Positions 17,537 to 27,851 are shown, counted from the first letter of the stretch. The stretch is 64,000 bases of DNA from Dyella kyungheensis (GCF_016905005.1 NZ_JADIKC010000004.1:186001-250000), one strand, 5' to 3'. Made by a program: numbers and translations. Notes: generated by a model from the letters alone, not told the origin.

Positions 17537-18931
17537 ATGAATGTGCAACCACCGATCAGCGAACTCGATCTGCGACGAGCCACCATGTGCCAGCTGCTGC
17601 ATTGGCTGGCGGTGGAACGCGTGCAACCGCAGGCGCTGGCCGAGACCTACCTGGAAGCCATCGAGCGCCTCAATCCGCAGCTCAATGCCTATCTGGGCCT
17701 GAGTTCGACGATGCTGCAGGAGCAGGCCCTGGCGGCCCAGCATCGGCGTCGCGACGGCGTCATCGGGCGGCTCGACGGCATTCCCATCGCGCTGAAGGAC
17801 AACTTCGATGTGGCCGGCTGGCCCACCAGCGCGGGCCTGGCGGGGCGGCAGAAGCCGGTGAGCGACGATGCCCACGTGGTGTCGCGCCTGCGCGCCTCCG
17901 GCGCCGTCCTGATCGGCAAGACCAATATGGACGAGGGCGCGCTGGGCGCGGTCACCGACAACCCGCATTTCGGTGCAACGCACAATCCGCATCGCCACGG
18001 CTACACCGCGGGTGGGTCCTCGGGCGGCGCGGCAGCGGCGGTGGCGGCGGGCCTAGCCGTGGCCGCGGTGGGTTCGGACAGCCTCGGCTCCATCCGCATT
18101 CCCGCCAGTTATTGCGGCGTCTATGCGCTCAAGCCCACGCATGGCGAGATTTCCGCGCGAGGCATGGTGCCGGCGGCGCGTCGCCTGGATACGGTGGGCC
18201 TGATCGCGCGCAGCGCGGACGATCTCACCGTGCTGCTGCAGGTGCTGGCGGGCTATGACGCCGATGATGCGCGTTCGCGCCGCCGACGCGTGGCCTTGTC
18301 GCCGCCGGACTGGGAACCGGGCCGCCTGCGCGCGGGATTCCTGCCCGACCTGCGCGCCGTTGGCGTGCATCAGGATGTGGTGGACGTGTTCGAAGCGGCG
18401 CTGGCGAAGTGGCCGCGCGAACTGGGCGAGCGCCGCACGGTGGATTTCGCCGACTGGGATTTCGCCCGCACGCGTCGGGCCGGCCTGCTGTTGATGGAGG
18501 CGGAGATGCTGGGCACCTTTGCCTCCGATCTGGCCACGGACGACCACGTGTCGGAGCATTTCCGTCGACTGCTGGGCTACGCCGCCGGCAAGAGTGCCGC
18601 CGACTACGCCGCCGCCGACCGCGTGCTCGATGCCGCCACCTTGAAGATGCGCCGGCTGTTCGCGCAGATCGACGTGCTGGTGCTGCCCACCACGCCGCAG
18701 GGCGCCTTCCCGCTCGACGCGGCGGTGCCCGATTCGCAGGCCGATCTCACCAGCTTCGCCAGTCTGGCCGGTTGTCCGGCGGTGAACATTCCGATGGGTT
18801 ACCTGCCCGACGGCATGCCGATCGGCCTGCAGTTGGTGGGCGCGCGTGGCTCGGATCTGCGCCTGCTGGAACTGGCCTCGGTGTGCGCGGCCACGCTCGA
18901 CGTCGAACCTGCCTATCCGGCGATTCGCTGA
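17537..18931 (+). CDS. Amidase signature family hydrolase
   Basis: 464 residues with the Ser-cisSer-Lys catalytic set: Lys87 in IALKDNFD, the GGSSGG loop (159-164) and the nucleophile Ser185 in GSDSLGSIRIPAS. The last loop usually reads GTDTGGS, so the SLG form is a small variation. GGGAAGAGAGC precedes the ATG. Members hydrolyse diverse amides; the substrate cannot be told from sequence. There is no GatB or GatC nearby, so a GatA role is unlikely. The next gene (AlkB-like) begins 13 bases after the stop and is probably co-transcribed. Confidence 0.88.
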   Translation: MNVQPPISELDLRRATMCQLLHWLAVERVQPQALAETYLEAIERLNPQLNAYLGLSSTMLQEQALAAQHRRRDGVIGRLDGIPIALKDNFDVAGWPTSAGLAGRQKPVSDDAHVVSRLRASGAVLIGKTNMDEGALGAVTDNPHFGATHNPHRHGYTAGGSSGGAAAAVAAGLAVAAVGSDSLGSIRIPASYCGVYALKPTHGEISARGMVPAARRLDTVGLIARSADDLTVLLQVLAGYDADDARSRRRRVALSPPDWEPGRLRAGFLPDLRAVGVHQDVVDVFEAALAKWPRELGERRTVDFADWDFARTRRAGLLLMEAEMLGTFASDLATDDHVSEHFRRLLGYAAGKSAADYAAADRVLDAATLKMRRLFAQIDVLVLPTTPQGAFPLDAAVPDSQADLTSFASLAGCPAVNIPMGYLPDGMPIGLQLVGARGSDLRLLELASVCAATLDVEPAYPAIR

Positions 18932-18944
18932 GGCGGGCAGGATC

Positions 18945-19577
18945 GTGCGGGGACTGTTCGATCAGGCAACGACCGGCGGCTGGCAGCCGCTGCCGTTGCC
19001 GGGCGCTGAGCTTTCGCTGTGGCCGCAGTGGTTGGGCAACGACGAGGCGGACGCGCTGCTGGCCGAACTGCGCGCGACCATTCCATGGGAAGTGCACCGC
19101 ATCCGCATCTTCGGGCGGGAAGTGGATTCGCCGCGCCTGAGTTGCTGGATCGGCGACGAAGATGCCACCTACGTCTACTCGCACACGCGTTTCGAACCGC
19201 GTCCGTGGACGCCGACGCTGGCTGCCTTGCGTGAGCGCGTGGCGAAGGCGTGCGATGCGCGGTTCAACAGCGTGCTGGCCAATCTCTATCGGGATGGCCG
19301 CGATTCGATGGGTTGGCACAGCGACAACGAGCCGGAGCTGGGGCGGCAACCCGTGATCGCCTCGCTGAGCCTGGGGGCCGCAAGGCGCTTCCGCCTCAAG
19401 CCGCGCGGCGAAGCCGCTCGCGGGGATGTGCAGGTGATCGAACTGGGCCACGGCAGCCTGTTGCGCATGGCGGGGGACACCCAACACCGATACGTGCACG
19501 ATCTACCGAAGACAAGCGCGGCCGTGGGGCCGCGGCTCAATCTCACGTTTCGCTGGCTGGACGCATCGCGGCGCTGA
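18945..19577 (+). CDS. AlkB-like 2-oxoglutarate/Fe(II) dioxygenase
   Basis: 210 residues from a GTG start with a weak AGG upstream. The iron ligands are visible: His125 and Asp127 in MGWHSDNEPELG and His181 in GDTQHRYVHDLPK. The 2-oxoglutarate-binding RLNLTFR (Arg197, Arg203) follows with the RxNxTFR pattern of AlkB/ALKBH2-3-type demethylases. FNSVLANLYRDGRDSMGWH is also typical. Predicted role: oxidative removal of alkyl groups from DNA or RNA bases in the cytoplasm. It sits 13 bases after the amidase gene; no functional link is evident. Confidence 0.88.
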   Translation: MRGLFDQATTGGWQPLPLPGAELSLWPQWLGNDEADALLAELRATIPWEVHRIRIFGREVDSPRLSCWIGDEDATYVYSHTRFEPRPWTPTLAALRERVAKACDARFNSVLANLYRDGRDSMGWHSDNEPELGRQPVIASLSLGAARRFRLKPRGEAARGDVQVIELGHGSLLRMAGDTQHRYVHDLPKTSAAVGPRLNLTFRWLDASRR

Positions 19578-19589
19578 GTCGCGTTGCGC

Positions 19590-20213
19590 TCAGTTCGTAT
19601 GCACCTCGCGGCCGCCGAGCGGCTGCTGCAGCGTCCAGCTGACCAGCTGCGAGGCGAGCGCATCGGAGGCCTGGCCAAACGCGGCAACCACCTGCGGCAC
19701 GCTGGTTCCACCGACCGGCTGGGTGATGTCGAAGCGATGGCTGGCGACGATGCTCAGCCCGTTGTTCTTCACCAGTCGCGCATCGAAACGGATCACCACC
19801 ACCGGCTGTCCGTTCTGATAGACCGACTGGAACGAGCGCAGGTCGCCGGAGAGCGAATAATCGGCCTGCAGGCTGGTCTCGTCGCTGCTCAGGCCGGCGA
19901 TGCGGCCGTTGTCGCGGAACGCGTCCACGATGCGGTTGCGCAGCAGGGTGGTGGCCGTGTCGCTCCAGCGTGCGCCCTGGTAGACGCTCACTACGTCACC
20001 CTGCGGCAGCACCGCGATGCGCGAGCTGTCGATCATTCGCTCGGCGTTGGGCGTGTCCACGCGCAACGACCAATTCACCGCGGGCGTGCTGTCGCGCGGC
20101 AGCGGCGTGGCTGGCAGGCGGTAGATATCCGGCGATTCCGCCTTGGGCAGGATGGAACAGGCGCCGAGCAGCGCGATGGCTGCACAGGCACACAGGCGAA
20201 AGCGCACGCTCAT
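19590..20213 (-). CDS. ABC transport auxiliary lipoprotein (PqiC/YmbA-like)
   Basis: 207 residues with a lipoprotein signal peptide: basic MSVRFR, hydrophobic core and lipobox LLGAC (Cys19). The mature region IYRLPATPLP, IAVLPQGDVVSVYQGARWSD and the late QVVAAFGQASDALASQLVSW fit the ABC-type transport auxiliary lipoprotein family that accompanies MCE/Mla-type lipid transporters. Its ATG overlaps the mlaD-like stop by four bases. Expected to be anchored in the outer membrane and to pair with the MCE protein during phospholipid movement across the periplasm. Confidence 0.85.
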   Translation of the reverse strand: MSVRFRLCACAAIALLGACSILPKAESPDIYRLPATPLPRDSTPAVNWSLRVDTPNAERMIDSSRIAVLPQGDVVSVYQGARWSDTATTLLRNRIVDAFRDNGRIAGLSSDETSLQADYSLSGDLRSFQSVYQNGQPVVVIRFDARLVKNNGLSIVASHRFDITQPVGGTSVPQVVAAFGQASDALASQLVSWTLQQPLGGREVHTN

Positions 20214-21148
20214 GGCACGAACTCCTTGCTGCGGTCGCGGCCGAGCAGGAAGCCCGCCGGGTTGTCGTCGAGGCGGCGCGACACGCCGCGCAGCGAACCG
20301 GCGGCGTCGCGCAATTCGCGCACGGCCGGTCCCAATTCGCTGAAGCCCTGCAGGCCGCCGTTGATGGCGGCGCGGTTGTCGCTGAGCAGGCGATCGATGT
20401 CGGCGGCGGAGTGGTCCAGCGAGGCCATCGCGCTGCGCGCGCTTTCCAGCGTGGCACGTGCCTGGTTGTCGATCAGACCGTTCGCATTGCGCACCAGCTG
20501 GTCGGTCTGCGCCAGGGTTTCGTTGGCCTGCTTGCTCGCCTGCGCCAGCTGCTGCAGCAACTGATGAATATCCTCGCGCTGGTCGGCAATCGTGCCGGTG
20601 ACCTGATCCAGATGCTCCAGTGTGCGGCTGATCCGATCGGTGTTCTGCGGCGACAGCAGCATGTTCGCCCGCGCCACCACTTCGTTGATGTTGGTCACCA
20701 GGTCCTCGCCGTTGGCGAGGATGCGGCTGAGTGGCGAAGGGTCGGCCACGATCACCGGCAGCTGGCCGTCCTTCGACACCAGGGGCGGGCTGCCCGGCGA
20801 ACCGCCGCTGAGCTGAATCACGGAAAGCCCGGTCACGCCGGTCATGGTGAGCTTGGCGTGGGTGTCCTGCTTCACCGGCACGTCGCCGCCCAGGCGGATG
20901 CGCGCCAGCACTTTGCGCGGATCCTGCGGATCGAGCCTGAGCTGGATGACATCACCCACCTTGATGCCGTTGTACTGCACGGCGCTGCCCTGCGAGAGGC
21001 CGTTCACCGCCTCGTTGAAGACCACGCGGTATTCGGTGAACTGTCGGTCCGAGCTGGACTTGGCCAGCCATAGCGCGAACAGCAGCGCGGCGGCGACCAC
21101 GATCACCGTGAACAAGCCAATGAGTACGTGATGGGCACGCGTTTCCAT
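20210..21148 (-). CDS. mlaD: MCE/MlaD-family lipid-binding protein
   Basis: 312 residues. One N-terminal membrane anchor (about residues 8-30) precedes an MCE domain (about 35-120) with FNEAVNGLSQGSAVQYNGIKVG and TGVTGLSVIQLSGG. A long helical C-terminal region follows, as in MCE proteins of the Mla/Pqi/YrbD type. GAGGTGA precedes the ATG. It would form a periplasmic hexameric ring that carries lipids between the permease and the partner lipoprotein. Upstream, toward mlaF, the operon is interrupted by an inverted-repeat element ending 15 bases before this start codon. Confidence 0.9.
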   Translation of the reverse strand: METRAHHVLIGLFTVIVVAAALLFALWLAKSSSDRQFTEYRVVFNEAVNGLSQGSAVQYNGIKVGDVIQLRLDPQDPRKVLARIRLGGDVPVKQDTHAKLTMTGVTGLSVIQLSGGSPGSPPLVSKDGQLPVIVADPSPLSRILANGEDLVTNINEVVARANMLLSPQNTDRISRTLEHLDQVTGTIADQREDIHQLLQQLAQASKQANETLAQTDQLVRNANGLIDNQARATLESARSAMASLDHSAADIDRLLSDNRAAINGGLQGFSELGPAVRELRDAAGSLRGVSRRLDDNPAGFLLGRDRSKEFVP

Positions 21149-21163
21149 GTCACTTCACCTCTA

Positions 21164-21432
21164 AGAGCGTGTTCAATGTCTCCCCGTGGCCCGCGCCGGG
21201 AGCTGTTTGCGCGCAGGACAAGGAAGAACGAAGGAGTGTATGTCGATACACGACTGAGTGATGACGCCGGCCTGTGGGCAAACAGACCCGGCCCGAAGGG
21301 TTGCTCACCCCAAGCGCCCAGCGAGCGGCTCGCGGCTTGACCTGACGGCCAGTCAGGCGCTGCGCCACGATCCGCTCGCTGGGCGCTTGGGGTGAGCAAC
21401 GCGGGCTACGGGGAGGCATTGAACACGCTCTT
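21164..21432. mobile_element. 269-bp MITE-like inverted-repeat element inside the mla operon
   Basis: Outer arms 21164-21196 and 21400-21432 are 33 bp long with two mismatches. A second, perfect 29-bp inverted repeat lies inside (21300-21328 with 21372-21400), and a small CCTGAC/GTCAGG hairpin sits between its arms. No transposase is encoded, so a non-autonomous element is likely. One end covers the last eight codons and stop of mlaF; the other ends 15 bases before mlaD. No target-site duplication was identified. Confidence 0.75.
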
Positions 21433-22230
21433 TGCGTCGCGTTCGTGCGCCTCTTCGGCGGCGCGGCCACGCGGGCCGTGGAAATAGGCTTGCACCCATG
21501 GGTCGGGATACTCGGCCACCTGGTCCAGGGGACCCACCACCAGCACCTTCTTTTGCGACAGCACGGCCACGCGGTCGCAGATGGTGTAGAGCGTGTCCAG
21601 GTCATGCGTGACCAGGAATACGGTGAGGCCGAGCGCATCGCGCAGGGTCAGGATCAACTGGTCGAACGCCGCGGCGCTGATCGGGTCCAGGCCCGCGGTG
21701 GGTTCGTCGAGGAACAGGATTTCCGGATCGAGCGCCAGCGCACGCGCCAGCGCGGCGCGCTTGACCATGCCGCCGGAAAGCTCGGCAGGCGTCTTGGTTT
21801 CCGTGCCCGCCGGCAGCCCGGCCAGCGCCAGTTTTACCGAGCCCAGCTGTTGCGCATCGGGACGCGAGAGGCCGGCGTGTTCGATCAGCGGCATCGCCAC
21901 GTTTTCCACCACGTTGAGCGAGGAAAACAGCGCGCCGTTCTGGAACAGCACGCCGAAGCGCCGTTCCAGCAAGGAGCGCTGATCGGGCGAAAGGCTGAGC
22001 AAGTCCTTGCCGAACACATGCACCTGTCCCGAGGTCGGACGCTGCAGTCCCACGATGCTGCGCAGGAGCACCGATTTGCCGGTGCCCGAGCCGCCGACCA
22101 CGCCGAGGATCTCGCCGCGCCGCACATCCAGATCCAGGTGTTCGTGCACGGTCTGCGTACCGAAGCGGTTCACCAGGTTGCGAACCTCGATCACGTTCTC
22201 GGCGGTTTGCGGTTTCGCCACGGCGTTCAC
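21406..22230 (-). CDS. mlaF: Mla-type lipid ABC transporter ATPase
   Basis: 274 residues. Walker A is GGSGTGKS after GEILGVVG; the Q-loop is LFQNGALFSSLNV, typical of MlaF; the signature is LSGGM; Walker B is ILFLDEPTAGLDP. The ATG overlaps the upstream permease stop by four bases. The final eight residues (KSVFNASP) and the TAG are encoded by the end of the inverted-repeat element at 21164-21432, so the native C-terminus was probably replaced by the insertion. In MlaF the C-terminal tail contacts MlaB; here the STAS function is fused to the permease, which may make the change tolerable. That last point is inference. Confidence 0.92.
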   Translation of the reverse strand: MNAVAKPQTAENVIEVRNLVNRFGTQTVHEHLDLDVRRGEILGVVGGSGTGKSVLLRSIVGLQRPTSGQVHVFGKDLLSLSPDQRSLLERRFGVLFQNGALFSSLNVVENVAMPLIEHAGLSRPDAQQLGSVKLALAGLPAGTETKTPAELSGGMVKRAALARALALDPEILFLDEPTAGLDPISAAAFDQLILTLRDALGLTVFLVTHDLDTLYTICDRVAVLSQKKVLVVGPLDQVAEYPDPWVQAYFHGPRGRAAEEAHERDAKSVFNASP

Positions 22231-23360
22231 CAGCCCATCTCCATATAGAAGAGTGCGGCCAGCGCATCGATCAGGATCACCACGAAGATCGACTGCACCA
22301 CGCTGGACGTCGTGTGCTCACCGACCGACTCGGCGCTGCCGCTCACCTTGAAGCCCTCGAGGCAGCCGATCACCGCGATCAGGAACGCGAACACTGGCGC
22401 CTTGGCGATGCCCACGAGGAAGTGGCGTACGCCGATATCCGACTTGACCAGGTTGATGAACATCACCGGCGGAATATCCAGCACCGCGGCGCAGACCAGG
22501 CCACCGCCGATCAGGCCGGCGATCATTGCCAGGAAGGTGAGCATGGGCAGCGAGGCGAGCATGGCCAGCACGCGCGGCAGCACCAGCAGTTCCATCGGGT
22601 CCAGGCCCAGCGCGCGGATCGCGTCGATCTCTTCGTTCGCCTTCATCGAGCCGATCTGGGCGGTGAAAGCGCTGGCGGTGCGACCGGCCATCAGGATGGC
22701 GGTGAGCAGCACGGCGAATTCGCGCAGGAAGGAGAACGCCACCAGGTCCACCGTGTAGATGGTGGCGCCGAAGTCCGCCAGCACCGTCGAGCCGAGGAAG
22801 GCCACCACGGCGCCCACCATGAAGGTGAGCAGCATCACGATGGGCACCGCATCCAGGCCTGTTTGCTCCACATGCGACACCAGCGAGGTGACGCGCCAGC
22901 GGCGCGGACGCCAGATCGTCTGGGCCAGCGTCTGCAGGGTCAGGCCGATGAAGCCGAGCAGTTGCACCTGTTGGCGCCACACGTTTTCCATCGCCGCACC
23001 GATGCGTGCGAGCAATTCGGTCACGGTGTTGTGGCGGCGCTTGGTCTTGGGCTCGACGTAGCTCGCCATCGCCTTGCCGACGGTCTGCAACAGCGCGCGC
23101 TGGGCGGCGGGCAGGGTCGGGTCGTCGGTGGCCAGGTCGCTGAGCCGCGTTGCGCCGAGCAGGCCCGACAGTAGTGCGGCGCCCGCGGTATCCAGCGCAC
23201 CCAGCGCGCTCAGGTCGATCGGGGTGTGTGGGTCGAGGCGGCGCTTGAGCGCGTCGACCGCACGCTCCAGCGTAGCGTAGTGAGCCAGTGTCCAGTCGCC
23301 GGCCACACGCAGGCGGGGAGGCGTGGCCGTGGCATCGAGTTGTGCGCTTCCTGTCGCCAT
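22227..23360 (-). CDS. mlaE: MlaE-family lipid ABC permease with N-terminal STAS domain
   Basis: About 377 residues from the ATG at 23360; an in-frame ATG at 23372 is nearly as likely. The first 100 residues form a STAS-like domain (LRVAGDWTLAHYATLE, PIDLSALGALDTAGAALL). The rest is a MlaE permease with five or so membrane segments, including EQTGLDAVPIVMLLTFMVGAV and GRTASAFTAQIGSMKANEEIDA, the conserved MlaE motif. In E. coli the STAS protein MlaB is separate; the fused form is known in several proteobacteria. First gene of a four-gene minus-strand operon, divergent from cysD. Confidence 0.9.
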   Translation of the reverse strand: MATGSAQLDATATPPRLRVAGDWTLAHYATLERAVDALKRRLDPHTPIDLSALGALDTAGAALLSGLLGATRLSDLATDDPTLPAAQRALLQTVGKAMASYVEPKTKRRHNTVTELLARIGAAMENVWRQQVQLLGFIGLTLQTLAQTIWRPRRWRVTSLVSHVEQTGLDAVPIVMLLTFMVGAVVAFLGSTVLADFGATIYTVDLVAFSFLREFAVLLTAILMAGRTASAFTAQIGSMKANEEIDAIRALGLDPMELLVLPRVLAMLASLPMLTFLAMIAGLIGGGLVCAAVLDIPPVMFINLVKSDIGVRHFLVGIAKAPVFAFLIAVIGCLEGFKVSGSAESVGEHTTSSVVQSIFVVILIDALAALFYMEMGW

Positions 23361-23563
23361 CGATGGTCTCATCAAGCACGATTTTAGTGGAGTGTCGCCT
23401 ATATCAGGTGACGAAACGATGGGTGCGTCATCGGTGGGAGCGCTGAAGCGTTTCTTGGCGCCTTGCCAAGGCCGGCGCTGCCGGAACGGCCATTTTCCGC
23501 TAGATTGCTCCATCGACCGCGCGCCGAAGGCGCTTTCGGGCCCCGCTACCAGTGACGCAACGC

Positions 23564-24466
23564 ATGCCTTCCATGTCCCACCTGGACACCCTCGAAGCCG
23601 AGAGCATCCATATCTTTCGCGAGACAGCTGCCGCTTTCGAGCGGCCCGCGATGCTGTATTCGATCGGCAAGGACTCGTCGGTCCTGCTGCACCTGTTGCG
23701 CAAGGCGTTCCATCCCGCCCGGCCGCCGATGCCGCTGTTGCATGTGGACACCACCTGGAAATTCCGCGAGATGATCGCCTTCCGCGAGCAGGTGGCGGCG
23801 GCGGGCGACGTCGAGGTGCGGGTGCATATCAATGAAGACGGCGTGCGCCAGGGCATTTCGCCGCTCACCCACGGCTCGGCGGTGCACACCGATGTGATGA
23901 AGACGGTGGCGCTCAAGCAGGCGCTGGACAAGTACGGCTTCGATGCGGCCATCGGCGGTGCTCGTCGCGACGAGGAAAAGTCGCGCGCCAAGGAGCGCGT
24001 GTTCTCCTTCCGCAATGCGCAGCATCGCTGGGACCCCAGGCAGCAGCGTCCCGAGCTGTGGCACACCTTCAATACACGCATCCACAAGGGCGAGAGCGTG
24101 CGGGTGTTCCCGTTGTCCAACTGGACCGAGATGGACGTGTGGCACTACATCCGCCGCGAAGGCATTCCGGTGGTCCCGCTGTACTTCGCCAAGCCTCGCC
24201 CGGTGGTCGAGCGCGACGGCGCGCTGATCATGGTCGATGACGAGCGCTTCACCCTGCGCGAAGGCGAAAAGGTCGAGCTGCGCGAGGTGCGTTTTCGCAC
24301 CCTGGGTTGCTATCCGCTTACCGGCGCGGTGGAATCCTCGGCCGATACGCTGGACAAGATCATCGAGGAGATGGCGGCCTCGCGCACCTCGGAACGCCAG
24401 GGCCGGGTGATCGACAACGACGGCAATGCCTCGATGGAGCGCAAGAAGCAGGAGGGTTATTTCTGA
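23564..24466 (+). CDS. cysD: Sulfate adenylyltransferase, small subunit
   Basis: About 300 residues, very similar to E. coli CysD throughout: [26 protein letters not shown] (PP-loop SxGKDS), [45 protein letters not shown] and a [10 protein letters not shown] tail ending QEGYF. With CysN it makes adenosine 5'-phosphosulfate from ATP and sulfate, driven by GTP. Start is uncertain among GTG 23552, ATG 23564 and ATG 23573; none has a clear ribosome-binding site. The stop overlaps the cysNC ATG by one base (TGATG). Confidence 0.95.
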   Translation: MPSMSHLDTLEAESIHIFRETAAAFERPAMLYSIGKDSSVLLHLLRKAFHPARPPMPLLHVDTTWKFREMIAFREQVAAAGDVEVRVHINEDGVRQGISPLTHGSAVHTDVMKTVALKQALDKYGFDAAIGGARRDEEKSRAKERVFSFRNAQHRWDPRQQRPELWHTFNTRIHKGESVRVFPLSNWTEMDVWHYIRREGIPVVPLYFAKPRPVVERDGALIMVDDERFTLREGEKVELREVRFRTLGCYPLTGAVESSADTLDKIIEEMAASRTSERQGRVIDNDGNASMERKKQEGYF

Positions 24467-26349
24467 TGGCCACGCTGGATGCCACCTCCACCGTTTCCGC
24501 GGACACCAACCTGCTGCGCTTCATCACCTGCGGCAGCGTCGACGACGGCAAGAGCACCCTGCTGGGCCGCTTGCTCTACGACGCCGGCATGGTGCCGGAA
24601 GACCAGCTGGCCGCTCTGGCCCGCGACAGCCGCAAGCTGCATGCCGAGGCGCCCGAAGCGCTTGATTTCGCCTTGCTCACCGACGGCCTGGATGCCGAGC
24701 GCCAGCAAGGCATCACCATCGACGTGGCCTACCGCTATTTCCACACACCGCGCCGCAGCTTCATCGTGGCCGACTGCCCCGGGCACGAGCAGTACACCCG
24801 CAACATGGCCACCGGCGCATCGAACGCGCAGCTGGCGGTGGTGCTGGTGGACGCCCGCAAGGGCCTGCTGCCGCAGACGCGTCGCCACAGCTATATCTGC
24901 GCCCTGATGGGGATCCGCCAGGTGGTGGTGGCGGTGAACAAGATGGACCTGGTCGATTGCCGGGAAGACGTCTACGCCGCCATCGCCCATGAATACCGCG
25001 AGCTCGCCACCCAGCTCGGCATCACCCGCGTGCATTGCCTGCCGGTGGTGGCACCGGGTGGCGACAACGTGGGCCAGCACTCGACGCGCATGCCCTGGTA
25101 CCAGGGGCCGACCTTGCTGGAGTTGCTGGAGTCCGCCGACACCGCTGCCACGCAAGGTGAGGACTTCCGCATGCCGGTGCAGTGGGTCAACCGTCCCGAT
25201 GCCAGCTTCCGCGGTTATGCCGGCACGGTCTGCGGCGGCCGGATCGCGGTGGGCACTGAAATCGTGGTGCAGCCTGCCATGCGGCGCGCACGCGTGGAAC
25301 GCATCGTTACGGCGGACGGTGACCTGACCGAAGCCGTCGCCGGTCAGGCGGTGACGCTCACGCTGGACCGCGAGATCGATGCCAGCCGCGGCGATGTGAT
25401 TGCCGACGCGGCTCGCCCCGCACCTGTGGCCGATCAGTTCGCGGCCCATGTTCTATGGATGGGCGACGAGCCACTGCTGCCCCATCGCGCTTACTGGTTG
25501 AAGATCGGCTCGCACACGGTCAATGCGCGCGTCAGCTCGATCAAGCACAAGGTCGATGTGAACACCCAGGCCGAGCTCGCCGCCCGCCGGCTCGACCTCA
25601 ACGAGGTCGGCTACTGCAACCTCGAGCTCGACCATGCCATCGCCTTCGAGTCGTACGAGGCCAACCGCACGCTGGGCGGTTTCATCCTGATCGACCGCAC
25701 CACCAACGCCACGGTCGGCTGCGGCATGCTGGACTTCGCGCTGCGCCGCGCCTCCAACGTGCACTGGCAGCACACCGACCTGGACAAGGAAGTGCGCAGC
25801 GCCAGCAAGGGCCAGCGGGCGCGCTGCCTGTGGTTCACCGGTTTGTCCGGCGCCGGCAAGTCGACCATCGCGAACCTGGTGGAGCGCCGACTGCATTCGC
25901 TCGGGTATCACACCTATATGTTGGACGGCGACAACCTGCGCCACGGTCTCAACAAGGACCTGGGCTTCACCGCCGAGGCGCGGGTGGAGAACGTGCGCCG
26001 CGTGGCCGAGGTGGCCAACCTGATGGTCGATGCGGGCCTGATCGTGCTGGTCTGCGTCATCTCGCCGTTCCAGAGCGAGCGCCGTTTCGCCCGTGGGTTG
26101 TTCGACGAGGGTGAATTCCTCGAGGTGTTCGTCGACACCACGCTGGAGGAGTGCGAGCGCCGCGATCCCAAGGGGTTGTACCGCAAGGCGCGGGCCGGCG
26201 AGATCTTCAACTTCACCGGCATCGACTCGCCCTACGAGGCGCCCGAGCAGGCAGAGTTGCATCTGCTCACGGCCGGGTTGCGTGCGGAGCAGCTCGCGGA
26301 GCAGGTGGTAGAACAACTGCTTGCGGGCCTGGGGCATACGCCGCTCTGA
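24466..26349 (+). CDS. cysNC: Bifunctional sulfate adenylyltransferase GTPase / APS kinase
   Basis: 627 residues. CysN part (about 1-440): P-loop [37 protein letters not shown], and a beta-barrel domain. CysC part (from about 450): [42 protein letters not shown] and [12 protein letters not shown], the standard APS-kinase motifs. The protein activates sulfate to APS and phosphorylates it to PAPS. The ATG shares one base with the cysD stop (TGATG). Such fusions occur in Xanthomonas and Pseudomonas. A PAPS reductase is not in this window. Confidence 0.95.
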   Translation: MATLDATSTVSADTNLLRFITCGSVDDGKSTLLGRLLYDAGMVPEDQLAALARDSRKLHAEAPEALDFALLTDGLDAERQQGITIDVAYRYFHTPRRSFIVADCPGHEQYTRNMATGASNAQLAVVLVDARKGLLPQTRRHSYICALMGIRQVVVAVNKMDLVDCREDVYAAIAHEYRELATQLGITRVHCLPVVAPGGDNVGQHSTRMPWYQGPTLLELLESADTAATQGEDFRMPVQWVNRPDASFRGYAGTVCGGRIAVGTEIVVQPAMRRARVERIVTADGDLTEAVAGQAVTLTLDREIDASRGDVIADAARPAPVADQFAAHVLWMGDEPLLPHRAYWLKIGSHTVNARVSSIKHKVDVNTQAELAARRLDLNEVGYCNLELDHAIAFESYEANRTLGGFILIDRTTNATVGCGMLDFALRRASNVHWQHTDLDKEVRSASKGQRARCLWFTGLSGAGKSTIANLVERRLHSLGYHTYMLDGDNLRHGLNKDLGFTAEARVENVRRVAEVANLMVDAGLIVLVCVISPFQSERRFARGLFDEGEFLEVFVDTTLEECERRDPKGLYRKARAGEIFNFTGIDSPYEAPEQAELHLLTAGLRAEQLAEQVVEQLLAGLGHTPL

Positions 26350-26370
26350 GACTAGCCGCGCCTCCATGGT

Positions 26371-26498
26371 CGTCATTCCGGCGCAGGCCGGAATCCAGTA
26401 GCCGAGCGCTCGGTTAACGCCTCACGATAGCCTGCGATGGGATCTGCCGTGGCGACCCATCGCATCGCTACTGGATTCCGGCCTGCGCCGGAATGACG
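26371..26498. repeat. Dispersed inverted-repeat element, copy 1
   Basis: A perfect 32-bp inverted repeat (26371-26402 with 26467-26498) flanks a 64-bp centre. The same ends and a similar centre recur at 38768-38914. The arm itself contains the smaller dyad CCGGCGCAGGCCGG. It fills much of the gap between cysNC and gcvT; the rest of that gap (26499-26646) shows no gene and no recognisable glycine riboswitch. Confidence 0.85.
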
Positions 26499-26646
26499 GA
26501 TAGGAAAGGTCGCAGCTGGTAGTCGCAGGCGGTCGCACGCTTGCTGCGTCGCAAGATGTTCAGCGATACGGCCCCGCACGGCCCCTCGGCTTGGAATGTA
26601 TCCACGCCCCCGGCGATAATGGCTCTTTCCCCAGAGCACCACCGCG

Positions 26647-27747
26647 ATGACCGAGAAGACCGTACTCAACGACACCCATCGTGCGCTCGGCGCGCGCATG
26701 GTCGATTTCGGCGGCTGGGACATGCCGATCAACTACGGCTCGCAGATCGAGGAACATCACGTGGTGCGCCGCGATGCCGGCATGTTCGACGTCTCGCACA
26801 TGACCGTGGTCGATCTTCACGGCGCGCGCACGCGCGAATTCCTGCGTCACCTGCTGGCCAACAGCGTCGACAAGCTAAAGGTGCAGGGCAAGGCACTGTA
26901 CTCGTGCATGCTCAACGAACAGGGCGGCGTGATCGACGACCTGATCGTCTACTTCCTCGGCGAGGAATTCTTCCGCCTGGTGGTGAACGCCTCCACCCGC
27001 GAGAAGGACCTGCAGTGGATCGAACGGCAGGCCAAGGCCTTCGGGGTGGAGGTCAAGGAACGCCCGGACTTCGCCATGATCGCCGTGCAGGGCCCCAACG
27101 CCCGCGCCAAGGTGATCGGCCTGCTGGCCGAGGTGGATCACGAGCGCATGAAGAAGCTCGGCAAGTTCGCGGCGGCGGCGGCGCAGGGTCCGCACGGCAT
27201 GCCGCTGTTCGTGGCCCGCACCGGCTACACCGGTGAGGACGGCTTCGAAATCATCGTGCCGCAGGAACACGCCGTGGCGCTGTGGCAGGCGCTCGCCGCC
27301 GCGGGCGTGGCACCGGCCGGACTGGGCGCGCGCGACACGCTGCGCCTGGAAGCGGGTATGAACCTCTACGGCCAGGACATGGACGAGACCGTGTCGCCGT
27401 GGGAAGCGAACCTCGGCTGGACCATCGCGCTGGACGAAGGCCGCGACTTCATCGGCCGCCAGGCGCTCGAGGCGCACAAGGCCGCGGGTGTAAAGCGCGT
27501 GATGGTCGGCCTGGTGCTCGACGACAAGGGCGTGCTGCGCCACGGCCAGCCGGTGCTCACCGCCAACGGTACCGGCGAGATCCTGTCCGGCAGTTTCGCG
27601 CCGACGCTCAACAAGGCCGTGGCCTTCGCGCGCATCCCGGCCGGCGAGCCGGGCGAGGTGCGCGTGGATATCCGCGGCAAGGAAGTGCCGGTGCGCGTGG
27701 TGAAGTATCCGTTCGTGCGCGACGGCCAGCCCTGCGACGGCATCTGA
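26647..27747 (+). CDS. gcvT: Aminomethyltransferase (glycine cleavage T protein)
   Basis: 366 residues, the family's usual length. Conserved stretches include [79 protein letters not shown] and [12 protein letters not shown]. It transfers the methylene group from aminomethyl-lipoyl GcvH to tetrahydrofolate, releasing ammonia. gcvH follows 104 bases downstream; the P protein is not in the window. Confidence 0.97.
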   Translation: MTEKTVLNDTHRALGARMVDFGGWDMPINYGSQIEEHHVVRRDAGMFDVSHMTVVDLHGARTREFLRHLLANSVDKLKVQGKALYSCMLNEQGGVIDDLIVYFLGEEFFRLVVNASTREKDLQWIERQAKAFGVEVKERPDFAMIAVQGPNARAKVIGLLAEVDHERMKKLGKFAAAAAQGPHGMPLFVARTGYTGEDGFEIIVPQEHAVALWQALAAAGVAPAGLGARDTLRLEAGMNLYGQDMDETVSPWEANLGWTIALDEGRDFIGRQALEAHKAAGVKRVMVGLVLDDKGVLRHGQPVLTANGTGEILSGSFAPTLNKAVAFARIPAGEPGEVRVDIRGKEVPVRVVKYPFVRDGQPCDGI

Positions 27748-27851
27748 GATCAGGCTTATCCGCAGAACGGGCGCAGCCCGTTTTGCCCATCGGGTGAAGC
27801 GGCTAGAATCGGCGCTCCACCCACGACCCACATCAACGACTGGATTCGATC

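Noticed and set aside
13720-17998. Long open frames antisense or alternate to the glycosyltransferase and ETF-QO genes
   Set aside because: They cover well-supported genes and show no domain or ribosome-binding site.
26499-26646. Glycine riboswitch upstream of gcvT
   Set aside because: The region has no recognisable aptamer core and is mostly the tail of a repeat element and a short GC-rich leader.
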